A DNA stretch of 64,000 bases, taken from Anaerocolumna jejuensis DSM 15929 (GTDB lineage: Bacteria; Bacillota; Clostridia; Lachnospirales; Lachnospiraceae). Below are positions 53,608 through 62,520 of this stretch, piece after piece. Numbering within the stretch: the stretch's first letter is position 1; every line of letters starts with the position of its first letter. The notes under the pieces were generated by a model that ran no database searches, was not told the DNA's origin, and was given only the letters and a program-made list of their open reading frames with translations. Where the stretch lies: positions 1 to 64,000 of the forward strand of contig NZ_FRAC01000020.1 of NCBI RefSeq assembly GCF_900142215.1, in the 5' to 3' direction. Position numbers and translations under genes: made by a program.

Positions 53608-53931
53608 ATGGTATTTAATACAGGAGCTGCACTACTGGATGCAATTGTGCTTGGTATTGTATCCAAGGATAAGGAAGGTACTTATGGCTATAAAATAACC
53701 CAGGACATACGGCAGGTTATTGATATATCGGAATCAACTCTGTATCCGGTGCTAAGGCGCCTCCAGAAGGAGGATTGCCTGGAGGTCTATGACCTGGCCT
53801 TTGACGGCAGAAATAGAAGATATTATAAGATTACGGATAAAGGAAAGGCCCAGCTGAGACTTTATTTAAAAGAATGGAAGAGTTATTCGGCGAAAATCAA
53901 TAACATTTTTGTGGGGGTGGAGGTTTTATGA
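53608..53931 (+). CDS. PadR-family transcriptional regulator
   Basis: 107 residues, a winged-helix PadR domain (DAIVLGIVSKDKEGTYGYKI, STLYPVLRRLQKEDCLEVYD). It heads a four-gene cluster typical of envelope-stress operons. It overlaps DUF1700 by 4 bases. It probably represses its own operon through the palindrome at 53420-53444. Start ATG with AAAGGAAG site. Confidence 0.93.
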   Translation: MVFNTGAALLDAIVLGIVSKDKEGTYGYKITQDIRQVIDISESTLYPVLRRLQKEDCLEVYDLAFDGRNRRYYKITDKGKAQLRLYLKEWKSYSAKINNIFVGVEVL

Positions 53932-54743
53932 CAAGAACGGAATTTATGCAGGAGCTTGAACGCCTGTTGTTCAGCATATCGGAAGAAGAAAGAAAAGAGG
54001 CGATTGAATTTTATGAGAATTATTTTGAAGAAGCAGGAAAAGACAAGGAAGATGAGGTTATAAAGGAATTAGGCTCACCGGAAGAGGTCGCTGAAAGCAT
54101 TAAAAAATCCCTGGAATACGGCAGTACGGACACCGGGTATTTTGCAGAAGACGGATACCATGAGGGTTATAAGGAAAAGGCGAACCTGCCTTCTTTTGAA
54201 AGGCATTTTACAGGGGAAGAGAATCGGGATAGAAGCAGCAGGAATGCATTTTCCGGGCAGGAGAGAAATGATAATAACAATAGGGAAGCTGAGAGAAATA
54301 ACAGTACCTATAAAGAGGAGGAGAGAAAGGACAGCAGTTATGCACCGGAGGAGAGAAAACCGAAAAAGAGACCGATGAATACCTTTCTCTTTATACTGTT
54401 AATCATATTTGCCCTGCCAGTTGTACTGCCTTTAGTCATTACAGTGTTAAGTCTTTTGTTTGCAGCAGTCGTTACAGTAGCGGCGGTTTGGATTTCCTTT
54501 GCGGCAGTGGCAGTTTCCCTGGTGTTTGCCGGCATAGCCCTTGCTGTTATCGGAATTATTCAGCTTTCCGTAACACCAGCCCTGGGACTCAGTGTGATAG
54601 GCGGCGGTTTTATAGTACTTGGATTGGGCATTCTCTTTACAATAGCCGCTGTTTGGATAGCAGGTAAAGCAATGCCGGCAGTTATTGGCTGGTCAAAACA
54701 AATCCTTGGGAAAATATTTCAAAGAAGGAGGGCTTATGCATGA
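53928..54743 (+). CDS. DUF1700 (HAAS domain) membrane protein
   Basis: 271 residues. N-terminal helical HAAS domain (1-65; MTRTEFMQELERLLFSISEE), a charged low-complexity linker rich in Arg, Glu, Asn (about 75-145), then about four TM segments (148-265). HAAS domains are thought to work with PadR regulators. Start inside the end of padR with a GGGGGTGGAGG site, overlap by 4 bases with the next gene too. Confidence 0.9.
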   Translation: MTRTEFMQELERLLFSISEEERKEAIEFYENYFEEAGKDKEDEVIKELGSPEEVAESIKKSLEYGSTDTGYFAEDGYHEGYKEKANLPSFERHFTGEENRDRSSRNAFSGQERNDNNNREAERNNSTYKEEERKDSSYAPEERKPKKRPMNTFLFILLIIFALPVVLPLVITVLSLLFAAVVTVAAVWISFAAVAVSLVFAGIALAVIGIIQLSVTPALGLSVIGGGFIVLGLGILFTIAAVWIAGKAMPAVIGWSKQILGKIFQRRRAYA

Positions 54744-55771
54744 GAGCATTTCTAAAAAATCTGCTCCGCTTAGCAGGCGGTGCTATTGCAGTAGGAATTC
54801 TATTAGTTGTGATTGCGTTCAGTATGGATAACGGGGTATTTACAAAGTGGCATAATGTAGACTACGATATCGGAGATGGCTGGAGGCTGTGGAATGGAGT
54901 TGAAAGCGGCAGGGAAGATACGGCAAATGCTGAGGATACAGACGAGGCCAGTGCCGTCAGTGATGACTCCTATGTGCTCACCTATGAGAAGATTAAAAGT
55001 CTGGATTTCAGCATGTTTGCAGGAAAGCTCCATATAGAAGAGGGAAAGGAATTCACCCTCAAAGTCAACGAAGAAGGCGGTAAAAGAATAAGCAGTGAGG
55101 TTACGGATGGCGTATGGACGTTAAAAGAGAAATCCATCAGGGAGAAAAATTCCGGCGGAGAAAACAATATTACTATATTTGGAGTTGATATTAATTTGGA
55201 CAATACAGCTCATAGAAAGGATTTAACGGAAGTATATATAACGATACCTAAGAATTTTACAGCGGATAAGATATCACTTTCAGTTGGTGCCGGTACAATC
55301 ACGGCAGAGAGCTTGTCTGCTAATTCCGGCAGTATTTCAGTAGGAGCCGGAACCTGCAGCATAGAGGAACTTAATGTAAAAGACCGCTCTTCCTATCAGG
55401 TAGATGCAGGAATGTTAAAAATTAATAATGCTATTATAAATGATGGAACCATGACCTGTGCAGCAGGAAAAATCGACATAGAGGATGGAACAATCCACAA
55501 TAGCACAATAAGCTGTACGGCTGGAGCAATTGATATAAAGGGCAGCATCACCGGTGACAGCGATATCAGGACCTCTGTTGGTTCCATCAATCTGAGGCTT
55601 GATGGAAAAGAGAAGGATTACAATTATACAATTGACTGTAATCTTGGCTCCCTGACACTTAACGGAACAAAATACAGCGGAATCAACAAGCATATTGTAC
55701 AGAAAAATTCCGCACCGAATAATATGGTCTTAAATTGTGATATTGGAAGCATTTCAATGAATATTGATTAA
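54740..55771 (+). CDS. DUF4097 adhesin-like membrane protein
   Basis: 343 residues: one TM segment (about 10-30), an acidic spacer (about 55-80), and a repetitive beta-helix DUF4097 domain (about 85-343; short repeats such as GTITAESLSANSGSISVGAG). Probably anchored in the membrane with the beta part outside. It is translationally coupled to DUF1700. Members of this family often take part in lantibiotic or envelope stress response loci; the exact role is unknown. Confidence 0.9.
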   Translation: MRAFLKNLLRLAGGAIAVGILLVVIAFSMDNGVFTKWHNVDYDIGDGWRLWNGVESGREDTANAEDTDEASAVSDDSYVLTYEKIKSLDFSMFAGKLHIEEGKEFTLKVNEEGGKRISSEVTDGVWTLKEKSIREKNSGGENNITIFGVDINLDNTAHRKDLTEVYITIPKNFTADKISLSVGAGTITAESLSANSGSISVGAGTCSIEELNVKDRSSYQVDAGMLKINNAIINDGTMTCAAGKIDIEDGTIHNSTISCTAGAIDIKGSITGDSDIRTSVGSINLRLDGKEKDYNYTIDCNLGSLTLNGTKYSGINKHIVQKNSAPNNMVLNCDIGSISMNID

Positions 55772-55916
55772 AGGGTTAAGAAATGATATCATCATAGTAA
55801 AGCTTTATAAAAATTAAAATAAAAAGAGAGCTGCTGTCCGGTAATATTTCAGAATAATGACAGAGCAGCAGAAAATAATCAAATCAAAGATTTGATATCC
55901 AGGAAAGGGAGATAAT

Positions 55917-56111
55917 ATGGAAAATAAAAAATTATACCGTTCAAGAAGAAACAGAATGATAGCTGGTGTATGCGGTGGTGTTGCGGAATACTTTGACATC
56001 GATCCGACCATAGTAAGACTTGTGACTGTACTTCTTGCATTTTTTGGTGCATCAGCAGGCTTCTGGATATATCTGATAGCTGCAATCATTATACCGAATG
56101 AAGAGTATTAA
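55917..56111 (+). CDS. PspC domain protein
   Basis: 64 residues, a minimal PspC domain: a basic N-terminus (KKLYRSRRNRMIAGVCGGVAEYF) and one hydrophobic segment (VRLVTVLLAFFGASAGFWIYL, about 38-58). It has an AAAGGGAG site. It follows the DUF4097 gene after 145 bases and belongs to the same envelope-stress group. PspC proteins sense or support membrane integrity. Confidence 0.9.
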   Translation: MENKKLYRSRRNRMIAGVCGGVAEYFDIDPTIVRLVTVLLAFFGASAGFWIYLIAAIIIPNEEY

Positions 56112-56189
56112 AGTCATATATCTGTGAATATCATTTTGGTTTTGGTTATTTACAGAAAGGGTCAATTATGATAAAGTAGTTTAAAACCC

Positions 56190-56214
56190 CTAGGCAAGCT
56201 ATAGGCTTGCCTAG
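56190..56214 (+). other. Perfect hairpin in the argS leader
   Basis: CTAGGCAAGC-TATAG-GCTTGCCTAG, 10-bp arms, 31 bases before the argS start. It lacks a T run. The core GCAAG/CTTGC recalls the hairpins of the modular elements. Confidence 0.6.
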
Positions 56215-56245
56215 AAATATGTAAAGCTTTAACGGAGGACAAAAA

Positions 56246-58006
56246 ATGCAAAAAATAATTGATATCCTTGGGAAGGAAGTAATGGAGGCATTTGAGGCAA
56301 AGGGCTATGAGAAAAAATATGGCATTGTCACACTCTCCAACCGGCCTGATTTATGTCAATATCAATGTAACGGTGCCCTAGCAGCAGCAAAGGCTTATAA
56401 AAAAGCTCCCCTTGTCATTGCGGGAGAGGTTGCACAGATTTTAAGCAGCAGCGAAAGCTTTGAGAAAATTGAAGCCGTTGCACCAGGCTTTCTTAATATC
56501 GTATTAAAGAGTGAATTTATAACCGGTTATGTGAAACAACTTTCCAGAGAGAATCAATTTGGTTGTGAGAAAACGAAAGAACCTAAGACCGTTGTAATAG
56601 ATTACGGCGGTGCCAATGTAGCAAAGCCCCTCCATGTCGGTCACTTAAGGCCGGCAATTATCGGCGAAAGCATTAAAAGGATTGACCGTTTCCTAGGTCA
56701 TAATGTTATCGGAGATGTTCATTTGGGTGACTGGGGATTACAGATTGGCTTAATTCTCATGAAGCTTAAAATGGACCAGCCTGACCTGGTATATTTTAAG
56801 GAAGATTATAAAGGAGAGTATCCCAGTGAAGCTCCTTTTACAATAAGCGAATTAGAGCAGATATATCCTGCTGCCAGTGCATATTCCAAGGAGAACGAGG
56901 AGTTCAGGGAAGCAGCCAAGGCAGCGACCGTAGAGCTTCAGAACGGAAACCCCGGCTACCGTGCCTTATGGCAGCATATATTAAACGTTTCCATTGAAGA
57001 TTTAAAGAAGAATTACGACAATCTGTTGGTGGATTTTGACCTTTGGAAGAAGGAAAGCGATGCCCAGGGCTATATACCCGGCATGGTGGAATACCTGAAA
57101 GAGCATAATTATGCGAGAATCAGTGAAGGTGCTCTCGTTGTGGATGTGAAGGAAGAAACCGATACAAAGGAAATGCCTCCCTGCATGATTTTAAAGTCTG
57201 ACGGCGGCACCCTTTATAATACCACGGACCTCGCTACTATGGTAGAAAGAATGGAGCTGTTTAACCCCGACGAAATTCTCTATGTGGTAGATAAGAGACA
57301 GGAACTCTATTTTGAGACAGTATTCCGCTGCGCCAAGAAAACCGTATTAGTTCCGGAAAAGACCAAGCTTACCTTTCTCGGCTTTGGCACGATGAACGGA
57401 AAGGACGGCAAGCCCTTTAAAACAAGAGACGGCGGGGTCATGCGTCTTGAAAACCTGATTCAGAATATCAGCAGTGCTGTTCTTGATAAGATGCTTGAAA
57501 ACCGGGAAATGGAAAGAAAAGAAGCAGAAGAGATAGCAAGGAAGGTAGGACTTGCCGCATTAAAATACGGTGATTTGTCAAACCAGGCCTCCAAGGATTA
57601 TGTCTTTGATTTGGAGCGTTTTATTTCCTTTGAAGGAAATACAGGACCTTATCTGCTTTATACCATTGTCCGCATCAAATCTATTATACAAAAGTACGGA
57701 AGTGAAAGAATTGCGGCAGATGCACTGCAGCCCGGAAAGACACCGTCTGAAATAGGCCTGATGCTGGAGGCTGCCAAATTCAATGAAGTGGCAGAAGCGG
57801 CAGGAAATGAATATGCTCCTCATAAAATCTGCCAGTATCTCTATGGATTAGCCAATGCTTTTAACAGCTTTTACCATGAAAATAAGATATTGACGGAAGA
57901 AGATAAGGAAAAACAGAAATCCTGGGTAGCTCTTATTACTCTGGTAAAGGAAATTCTTGAAACCGGAATATACCTTCTGGGCTTTGAAGCTCCTGAAAGA
58001 ATGTAA
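56246..58006 (+). CDS. argS: Arginyl-tRNA synthetase
   Basis: 586 residues; charges tRNA-Arg. Class I synthetase: HIGH-type motif KPLHVGHLRPAIIGESIKR, arginine site region FGTMNGKDGKPFKTRDGGVM (in place of KMSK) and the C-terminal DALR anticodon domain (about 465-586). The N-terminal Arg_tRNA_synt_N domain is shorter than in some species. Start ATG behind CGGAGGAC. Nothing looks broken. Confidence 0.96.
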   Translation: MQKIIDILGKEVMEAFEAKGYEKKYGIVTLSNRPDLCQYQCNGALAAAKAYKKAPLVIAGEVAQILSSSESFEKIEAVAPGFLNIVLKSEFITGYVKQLSRENQFGCEKTKEPKTVVIDYGGANVAKPLHVGHLRPAIIGESIKRIDRFLGHNVIGDVHLGDWGLQIGLILMKLKMDQPDLVYFKEDYKGEYPSEAPFTISELEQIYPAASAYSKENEEFREAAKAATVELQNGNPGYRALWQHILNVSIEDLKKNYDNLLVDFDLWKKESDAQGYIPGMVEYLKEHNYARISEGALVVDVKEETDTKEMPPCMILKSDGGTLYNTTDLATMVERMELFNPDEILYVVDKRQELYFETVFRCAKKTVLVPEKTKLTFLGFGTMNGKDGKPFKTRDGGVMRLENLIQNISSAVLDKMLENREMERKEAEEIARKVGLAALKYGDLSNQASKDYVFDLERFISFEGNTGPYLLYTIVRIKSIIQKYGSERIAADALQPGKTPSEIGLMLEAAKFNEVAEAAGNEYAPHKICQYLYGLANAFNSFYHENKILTEEDKEKQKSWVALITLVKEILETGIYLLGFEAPERM

Positions 58007-58020
58007 ATATAAAAAAAATC

Positions 58021-58049
58021 TTGCATTTTAAAAATAAACGTTGTACAAT
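58021..58049 (+). promoter_or_regulatory. Promoter upstream of the chemoreceptor gene
   Basis: TTGCAT (58021-58026), 17 bases, TACAAT (58044-58049). The start of transcription would lie at about 58056, at the base of the hairpin that follows. Confidence 0.65.
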
Positions 58050-58055
58050 GCTTTT

Positions 58056-58104
58056 GTGTCGAAGGCGCAGCTCCAGGTTGGGGTGCGCCTTCGACACTTT
58101 TTTT
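58056..58104 (+). terminator. Strong terminator hairpin before the chemoreceptor gene
   Basis: GTGTCGAAGGCGCA / TGCGCCTTCGACAC, then a T run. It ends argS transcription, but it also lies at the start of a transcript from the promoter at 58021, so it could act as an attenuator. Confidence 0.85.
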
Positions 58105-58144
58105 AGTTAAAAGCAATGCAATCCGTACAAAGGAGAAACAGCTT

Positions 58145-60313
58145 ATGGAAAAAAAACTGGTGAAGCGCAGCAAAAAGAAAGAGATTGTGAAAGAAAAGAA
58201 CAGAAAAGGAAAGAGAAAATCCGATGATACAGGCAAAGCCGAAAAGAGGATGTTTGGAATACGGTTTAAATTAATAGTTGGCTATGCCATTCCGATTTTA
58301 TTCATAATTGCACTTGGCAGCCTGTCCTATTTCAAGGCTTATAAAGGTCTGGTGTCAAACTATGAAAAATCCACTGAAAACACAATGAATATGGCTTCAA
58401 AGTATCTGGATTTCGGATTCAGCGGAGTGGAATCCATAGCAACCCTGTATACCAAGGATACGGATGTATATTATTATGTCCAGAATTTAAAGTATAATGA
58501 CGATGTCATGAGAAAATCCTATGTTCAGACCCTTGGCATGGAGCTTACAAAAAAAGCAGAAGCAGAAAGCATGATCGAGGATATCCATATTATTACGAAA
58601 ACGGGGATACCTATTGTTACCAGCGGTAACAGGTCCGTGGACGGTTTTTACAGTGATTTAAAAAAGGATACCGGTTTTGATAAACTTAACAACTCAAAGA
58701 GCAAAAATTTCTGGGTCGGAAGCCATCCTTTGATTGATCAGAAGCTTGGAACAAATGCAGACGAATATGCCTTTTCCCTGGTTCAGAAATTCCAGACGGA
58801 TACCGGAGCGGTAATTGTTGACATAGATAAAAATGCAATTAATAAATTCCTGGAAGATTTGGATTTTGGAAAAAACAGTATTGTCGCTGTGATTACTTCC
58901 GACGGAAAAGAAATCCTGGCAAAAGAAGCCTCCCAAAAGAAAGCTGCAGGTAAGGATATCAGTGTGGGGGACAGAAAGGAACAGTTCCATTTTACAACGG
59001 AGGATTATTATAAAAATGCCCTGGAGGGTTCGGCGGCAAAGGGACAGAAATATGTCAGCTATGACGGTAAGGAATATCTTTTCCAGTTCGATAAGATATC
59101 GGATACGGGCATTATCTTATGTACCTTAATTCCTAAATCAAGCTTTATGGAACAGGCTGAAAGCATCAAACGCATTACCAGCTGGATAGTCGTCGTTGCC
59201 AGTTTGATAGCTGTTATGATAGGAATCTATCTCTCGGAGGGGATTGCAAGAAGCCTAAAGCATATTAACGGAACTCTGAAGAAATTAGCAGAGGGAGATT
59301 TTACAGCCTCCATGGAGCATAAGCATAAGGATGAATTCATCATTCTGGCGGGAAATACCATGGAAATGATAGAGAATATGAAAAAACTGATACAAAAGGC
59401 TGCCGGCGTCAGCGGACTTGTTGCACAGTCGGCGGATAATGTATTAAAGTCATCGGAAGATATCTCCCTGGCAAGCAGTGAGATATCCACTTCCATAGGT
59501 GAAATTGGACATGGAATATCCGGCCAGGCACAGGATTCCCAGAATTGTCTTTCCCAAATGGATGAGCTGTCCGAAAAGATTAAAACGGTGAACGGCAGCG
59601 TCAAGGATATTGAAAGGATAGCCGGAGATACCGGAAATATGATAGCCCAGGGAATCGGTACGATGGGAGAGCTTTCAAAGCAATCGGAAGCAACCAATGA
59701 TATTACCAAAAATGTTGTTGATAATATTATGGCCTTGGAAAGCAAATCCCATTCCATCGGCAGAATCATACAGGTAATCAATGAAATAGCGGACCAGACG
59801 AACCTTCTGGCCTTAAATGCTTCCATTGAAGCGGCAAGGGCAGGTGATGCCGGAAGAGGCTTCTCCGTTGTTGCAGAGGAAATAAAAAAGCTTGCCGAAC
59901 AATCCATTACGGCAGCGGGGGAGATCAATAAGGTAATCGAGGAAATCATAAAGCAGACCTCCGATACCGTAAATATTGCCAAGGATGCGGAGCAGATTGT
60001 AAACAGGCAGAATGGCATAGTCGACAATACCATTGATACCTTCCGGAATATGGGAGACGGTATAAAGAAGCTTACCTCCAGCCTCTCTGTGATCGGGCAG
60101 AATATAGTGAATATGGATGAGGCCAGGGCAGGGACACTTAGTGCTGTCGAGAGCATTTCTGCCATATCACAGCAGACACTGGCAGCTTCTGAAATGGTGG
60201 AGGATACAGTCAGGCTACAAAATACTTCGGTGGAGGCATTAGAAGAGGCTTCCAGGATACTGGCAGGAAATTCCATGGAACTAAAGGAGGCAATTAATCA
60301 GTTTCGTATTTAA
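58145..60313 (+). CDS. Methyl-accepting chemotaxis protein
   Basis: 722 residues. A basic cytoplasmic N-tail (1-40) is unusually long, then TM1 (about 41-63), an extracellular dCache-like sensor (about 65-340), TM2 (about 342-362), HAMP (about 363-415) and the signalling domain with the conserved tip (ADQTNLLALNASIEAARAGD at about 549). It converts an outside signal to CheA control. Ligand unknown. Ribosome site AAAGGAG, start ATG. Single gene flanked by a strong hairpin upstream. Confidence 0.93.
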   Translation: MEKKLVKRSKKKEIVKEKNRKGKRKSDDTGKAEKRMFGIRFKLIVGYAIPILFIIALGSLSYFKAYKGLVSNYEKSTENTMNMASKYLDFGFSGVESIATLYTKDTDVYYYVQNLKYNDDVMRKSYVQTLGMELTKKAEAESMIEDIHIITKTGIPIVTSGNRSVDGFYSDLKKDTGFDKLNNSKSKNFWVGSHPLIDQKLGTNADEYAFSLVQKFQTDTGAVIVDIDKNAINKFLEDLDFGKNSIVAVITSDGKEILAKEASQKKAAGKDISVGDRKEQFHFTTEDYYKNALEGSAAKGQKYVSYDGKEYLFQFDKISDTGIILCTLIPKSSFMEQAESIKRITSWIVVVASLIAVMIGIYLSEGIARSLKHINGTLKKLAEGDFTASMEHKHKDEFIILAGNTMEMIENMKKLIQKAAGVSGLVAQSADNVLKSSEDISLASSEISTSIGEIGHGISGQAQDSQNCLSQMDELSEKIKTVNGSVKDIERIAGDTGNMIAQGIGTMGELSKQSEATNDITKNVVDNIMALESKSHSIGRIIQVINEIADQTNLLALNASIEAARAGDAGRGFSVVAEEIKKLAEQSITAAGEINKVIEEIIKQTSDTVNIAKDAEQIVNRQNGIVDNTIDTFRNMGDGIKKLTSSLSVIGQNIVNMDEARAGTLSAVESISAISQQTLAASEMVEDTVRLQNTSVEALEEASRILAGNSMELKEAINQFRI

Positions 60314-60424
60314 AAATGAAAGAAAATTGATTATAATAACATATTAGATGGGGCTGTTGCATGGCAATTTGCGGCAGCCCTGATTTGTCAATAGTGGATT
60401 TCATATCTCAAGGAGGATAAAAGA

Positions 60425-61750
60425 ATGTATCAATATACGGCAAAGCTTGTTATTTACAGAAATGCAAAGGAAAGTGATATCCTGTATGCACTTTCTGACA
60501 TTATAAGAAATCTTGAGGAGGAGTATCCCGTTCTGATACCGGAAGGTGCGGCAAAAGAAAAATATATCACGGATATTTATGAACAGATAAATAAACTTTT
60601 GGTGCTGGCAACCGAATATGGCTTTGATAATAATCTCTGGCAGAACTATCTTGCGTTTCTTCTTGCCTCAAGTGAAAATCCCTTTAGCATCAGCTGTGAA
60701 AAAAAGGGCATGCTGGTGGGCACTGTAAATACCTTTGCAGGCTCCGACCTGAAAATATTTAAGGAATTATTTGACTATGATTTTGGCAGGATTGAAGAAA
60801 GGCTGGGGCTTAACTGCTTTTCTACGATAACACATTATAAGGCAGTTGAAAAAAGCGAGAAACGCTATAATAAGAGCGTAAGTAATAAAATAAGACTGCT
60901 TTCGGAACAGATTGCAAAGGCTGTTACGGAGGAGGAACTCCTTAAAATTATAACCTCCTTTTACCTTGATTTCGGTGTGGGCATGTTCGGGTTAAACAAA
61001 GCCTTCCGTTTACAGGAGGAGAATAGCGGAGTTGAGCTTGTGCCCATTCTAAATACGGAGGATATTCTGCTTTCAGACTTAATTGGTTATGAGCTGCAAA
61101 AAAAGAAGCTCATTGAGAATACGGAGGCCTTTGTTAACGGCAAAAAGGCAAATAACTGCCTTCTTTACGGAGACAGCGGAACAGGAAAGTCCTCCAGTGT
61201 CAAGGCTATACTAAATGAATATTACCAGTCAGGACTTCGTATTATTGAGATTTACAAGCATCAGTTCAAATATCTGTCAAGTATTATTGCAGCAGTTAAA
61301 AACAGAAACTATAAATTTATTATATATATGGATGATCTGTCCTTTGAAGAATTCGAAATTGAATATAAATATCTGAAAGCTGTCATTGAAGGCGGTCTGG
61401 AGACAAAGCCTGATAACGTACTGATTTATGCTACTTCTAACAGAAGGCATCTCATCAGGGAGACCTGGAGCGACCGCTCCGATATTTCAAAGGATGAGCT
61501 TCACAGAAGTGATACAATGCAGGAAAAGCTGTCACTGGTGGCACGTTTCGGCATTACGATCAATTACTCCGCACCTGCCCAGAAAGAATTCTATGAGATT
61601 GTAAAGGGGCTGGCCGGTAAGGAAGAGGGCATCGGACTGACAGAGGAAGAGCTCTTAAGGGAAGCGAACATTTGGGAAATGAGCCATGGAGGCCGTTCAG
61701 GAAGAACTGCTCAGCAATTTATAAATTACCTGCTTGGAATGAGAGAATAA
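60425..61750 (+). CDS. DUF815 family AAA ATPase
   Basis: 441 residues; a conserved ATPase of unknown role in Firmicutes and Proteobacteria. Walker A LLYGDSGTGKSSSVKA (about 240-256), Walker B FIIYMDDLSFEEFE, sensor region LIYATSNRRHLIRE, typical of DUF815 AAA domains. Residues 1-220 are an uncharacterised helical part. It has an AAGGAGG site. No functional partner is visible; feoA starts 130 bases later behind its own promoter. Confidence 0.9.
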   Translation: MYQYTAKLVIYRNAKESDILYALSDIIRNLEEEYPVLIPEGAAKEKYITDIYEQINKLLVLATEYGFDNNLWQNYLAFLLASSENPFSISCEKKGMLVGTVNTFAGSDLKIFKELFDYDFGRIEERLGLNCFSTITHYKAVEKSEKRYNKSVSNKIRLLSEQIAKAVTEEELLKIITSFYLDFGVGMFGLNKAFRLQEENSGVELVPILNTEDILLSDLIGYELQKKKLIENTEAFVNGKKANNCLLYGDSGTGKSSSVKAILNEYYQSGLRIIEIYKHQFKYLSSIIAAVKNRNYKFIIYMDDLSFEEFEIEYKYLKAVIEGGLETKPDNVLIYATSNRRHLIRETWSDRSDISKDELHRSDTMQEKLSLVARFGITINYSAPAQKEFYEIVKGLAGKEEGIGLTEEELLREANIWEMSHGGRSGRTAQQFINYLLGMRE

Positions 61751-61803
61751 TGGAACTTTTTAATGAATAATGATATTTATTTTCAATTGGATGCAATGTA
61801 TCG

Positions 61804-61832
61804 TTGACAAGTTCCTGCAATGGGCATATAAT
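61804..61832 (+). promoter_or_regulatory. feo operon promoter
   Basis: TTGACA (61804-61809), 17 bases, TATAAT (61827-61832). Perfect consensus sigma-A promoter. Confidence 0.9.
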
Positions 61833-61842
61833 ACTATACAAA

Positions 61843-61857
61843 TGATAATGGTTTTCA
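61843..61857 (+). promoter_or_regulatory. Candidate Fur box
   Basis: TGATAATGGTTTTCA, a good match to the TGATAAT-N-ATTATCA Fur pattern, just downstream of the -10 box and start site. It suggests iron repression of the feo genes. Confidence 0.6.
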
Positions 61858-61880
61858 TAATGAATAAAGGAGTGTTGAAT

Positions 61881-62093
61881 ATGTCACTAGCATTTGCCGG
61901 AATAGGTGAAACAAAAGTAATAGTAGATTTTACAGGCAAAGATGATGTGAGACGTCATTTGCAGGATTTGGGATTTATAAAGGGCGAAAGTGTTAAATTG
62001 TTGTCAGAGAATGACAGCGGTTTTATTATTATGGTGAAAGGTGTCAGAATTGCAATTAATAAAAATCTGGCATCTAAAATTATGGTGGCATAG
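61881..62093 (+). CDS. feoA: FeoA domain protein (first copy)
   Basis: 70-residue SH3-like FeoA protein, start chosen at ATG 61881 behind AAAGGAGTG; the frame is open to 61770, but that covers the promoter. The pattern FTGKDDVRRHLQDLGFIKGE is typical. FeoA is a small cytoplasmic partner of the ferrous iron transporter FeoB. It is followed 12 bases later by a second FeoA gene. Confidence 0.93.
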   Translation: MSLAFAGIGETKVIVDFTGKDDVRRHLQDLGFIKGESVKLLSENDSGFIIMVKGVRIAINKNLASKIMVA

Positions 62094-62105
62094 GAGGGGG
62101 ACAGG

Positions 62106-62330
62106 ATGACTTTAAGAGACTTAAAACCGGGTCAGGCCGGTACTGTAGTCAGTATCGGAGAGAAAGGGCCGTTAAAACGCAGAATTATGGATATGGGTAT
62201 TACACGGGGTGTCGCTATAAAGGTAGTAAAGGTCGCACCCTTGGGAGATCCAATAGAAATTAATATAAGAGGATATGAATTAAGCCTAAGAAAAGATGAG
62301 GCAGCACAAATAGAAGTTAGTGTGAAATAA
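62106..62330 (+). CDS. feoA: FeoA domain protein (second copy)
   Basis: 74 residues, a second FeoA with LRDLKPGQAGTVVSIGEKG and RIMDMGITRGVAIKVVKVAP, and GYELSLRKDEAAQI. Two different FeoA proteins in series before feoB are common in Clostridia. Its last codons overlap the first stem of the hairpin element at 62320. Start ATG with GGAGGGGG site. Confidence 0.94.
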   Translation: MTLRDLKPGQAGTVVSIGEKGPLKRRIMDMGITRGVAIKVVKVAPLGDPIEINIRGYELSLRKDEAAQIEVSVK

Positions 62331-62478
62331 AAGACATTTCACACCCTGATTTATGGCAGTGCCACATCTGCAAGCAGATGCGGCATGCAATGGGAGCTAG
62401 TATGAATTATTGAGAAGCATAATTCATACACAAATATGTGCTGGCGCCCATATTTGCGGCGCGTTGGCAGCATGGAGG
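62320..62478 (+). repeat. Modular hairpin element (copy 3) between feoA and feoB
   Basis: Parts in order: stem GTGTGAAAT-N7-ATTTCACAC (62320-62344); GGCAGT; hairpin GCCACATCTGC / CAGATGCGGC (62361-62384); ATGCAATGGGAG; stem GTATGAATTAT / ATAATTCATAC (62400-62429); a further stem CAAATATG / CATATTTG (62431-62456); GGCAGCATGGAGG. The first 80 bases are almost identical to copy 2. It makes the feoA-feoB spacing unusually large for a coupled operon. Confidence 0.8.
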
Positions 62479-62520
62479 ATTAGTATAGGATAAAGGCTTC
62501 ATCATGGGAGGATATTGAAA

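Noticed and set aside
59227..60276. 349-codon minus-strand frame inside the chemoreceptor gene
   Set aside because: Antisense shadow of the repetitive coiled-coil codons; hydrophobic, Ser-rich product without a ribosome site.
62320..62478. Insertion sequence or MITE with terminal repeats
   Set aside because: I see no transposase, no clear target duplication and no defined outer ends, so I describe it as a modular hairpin repeat.
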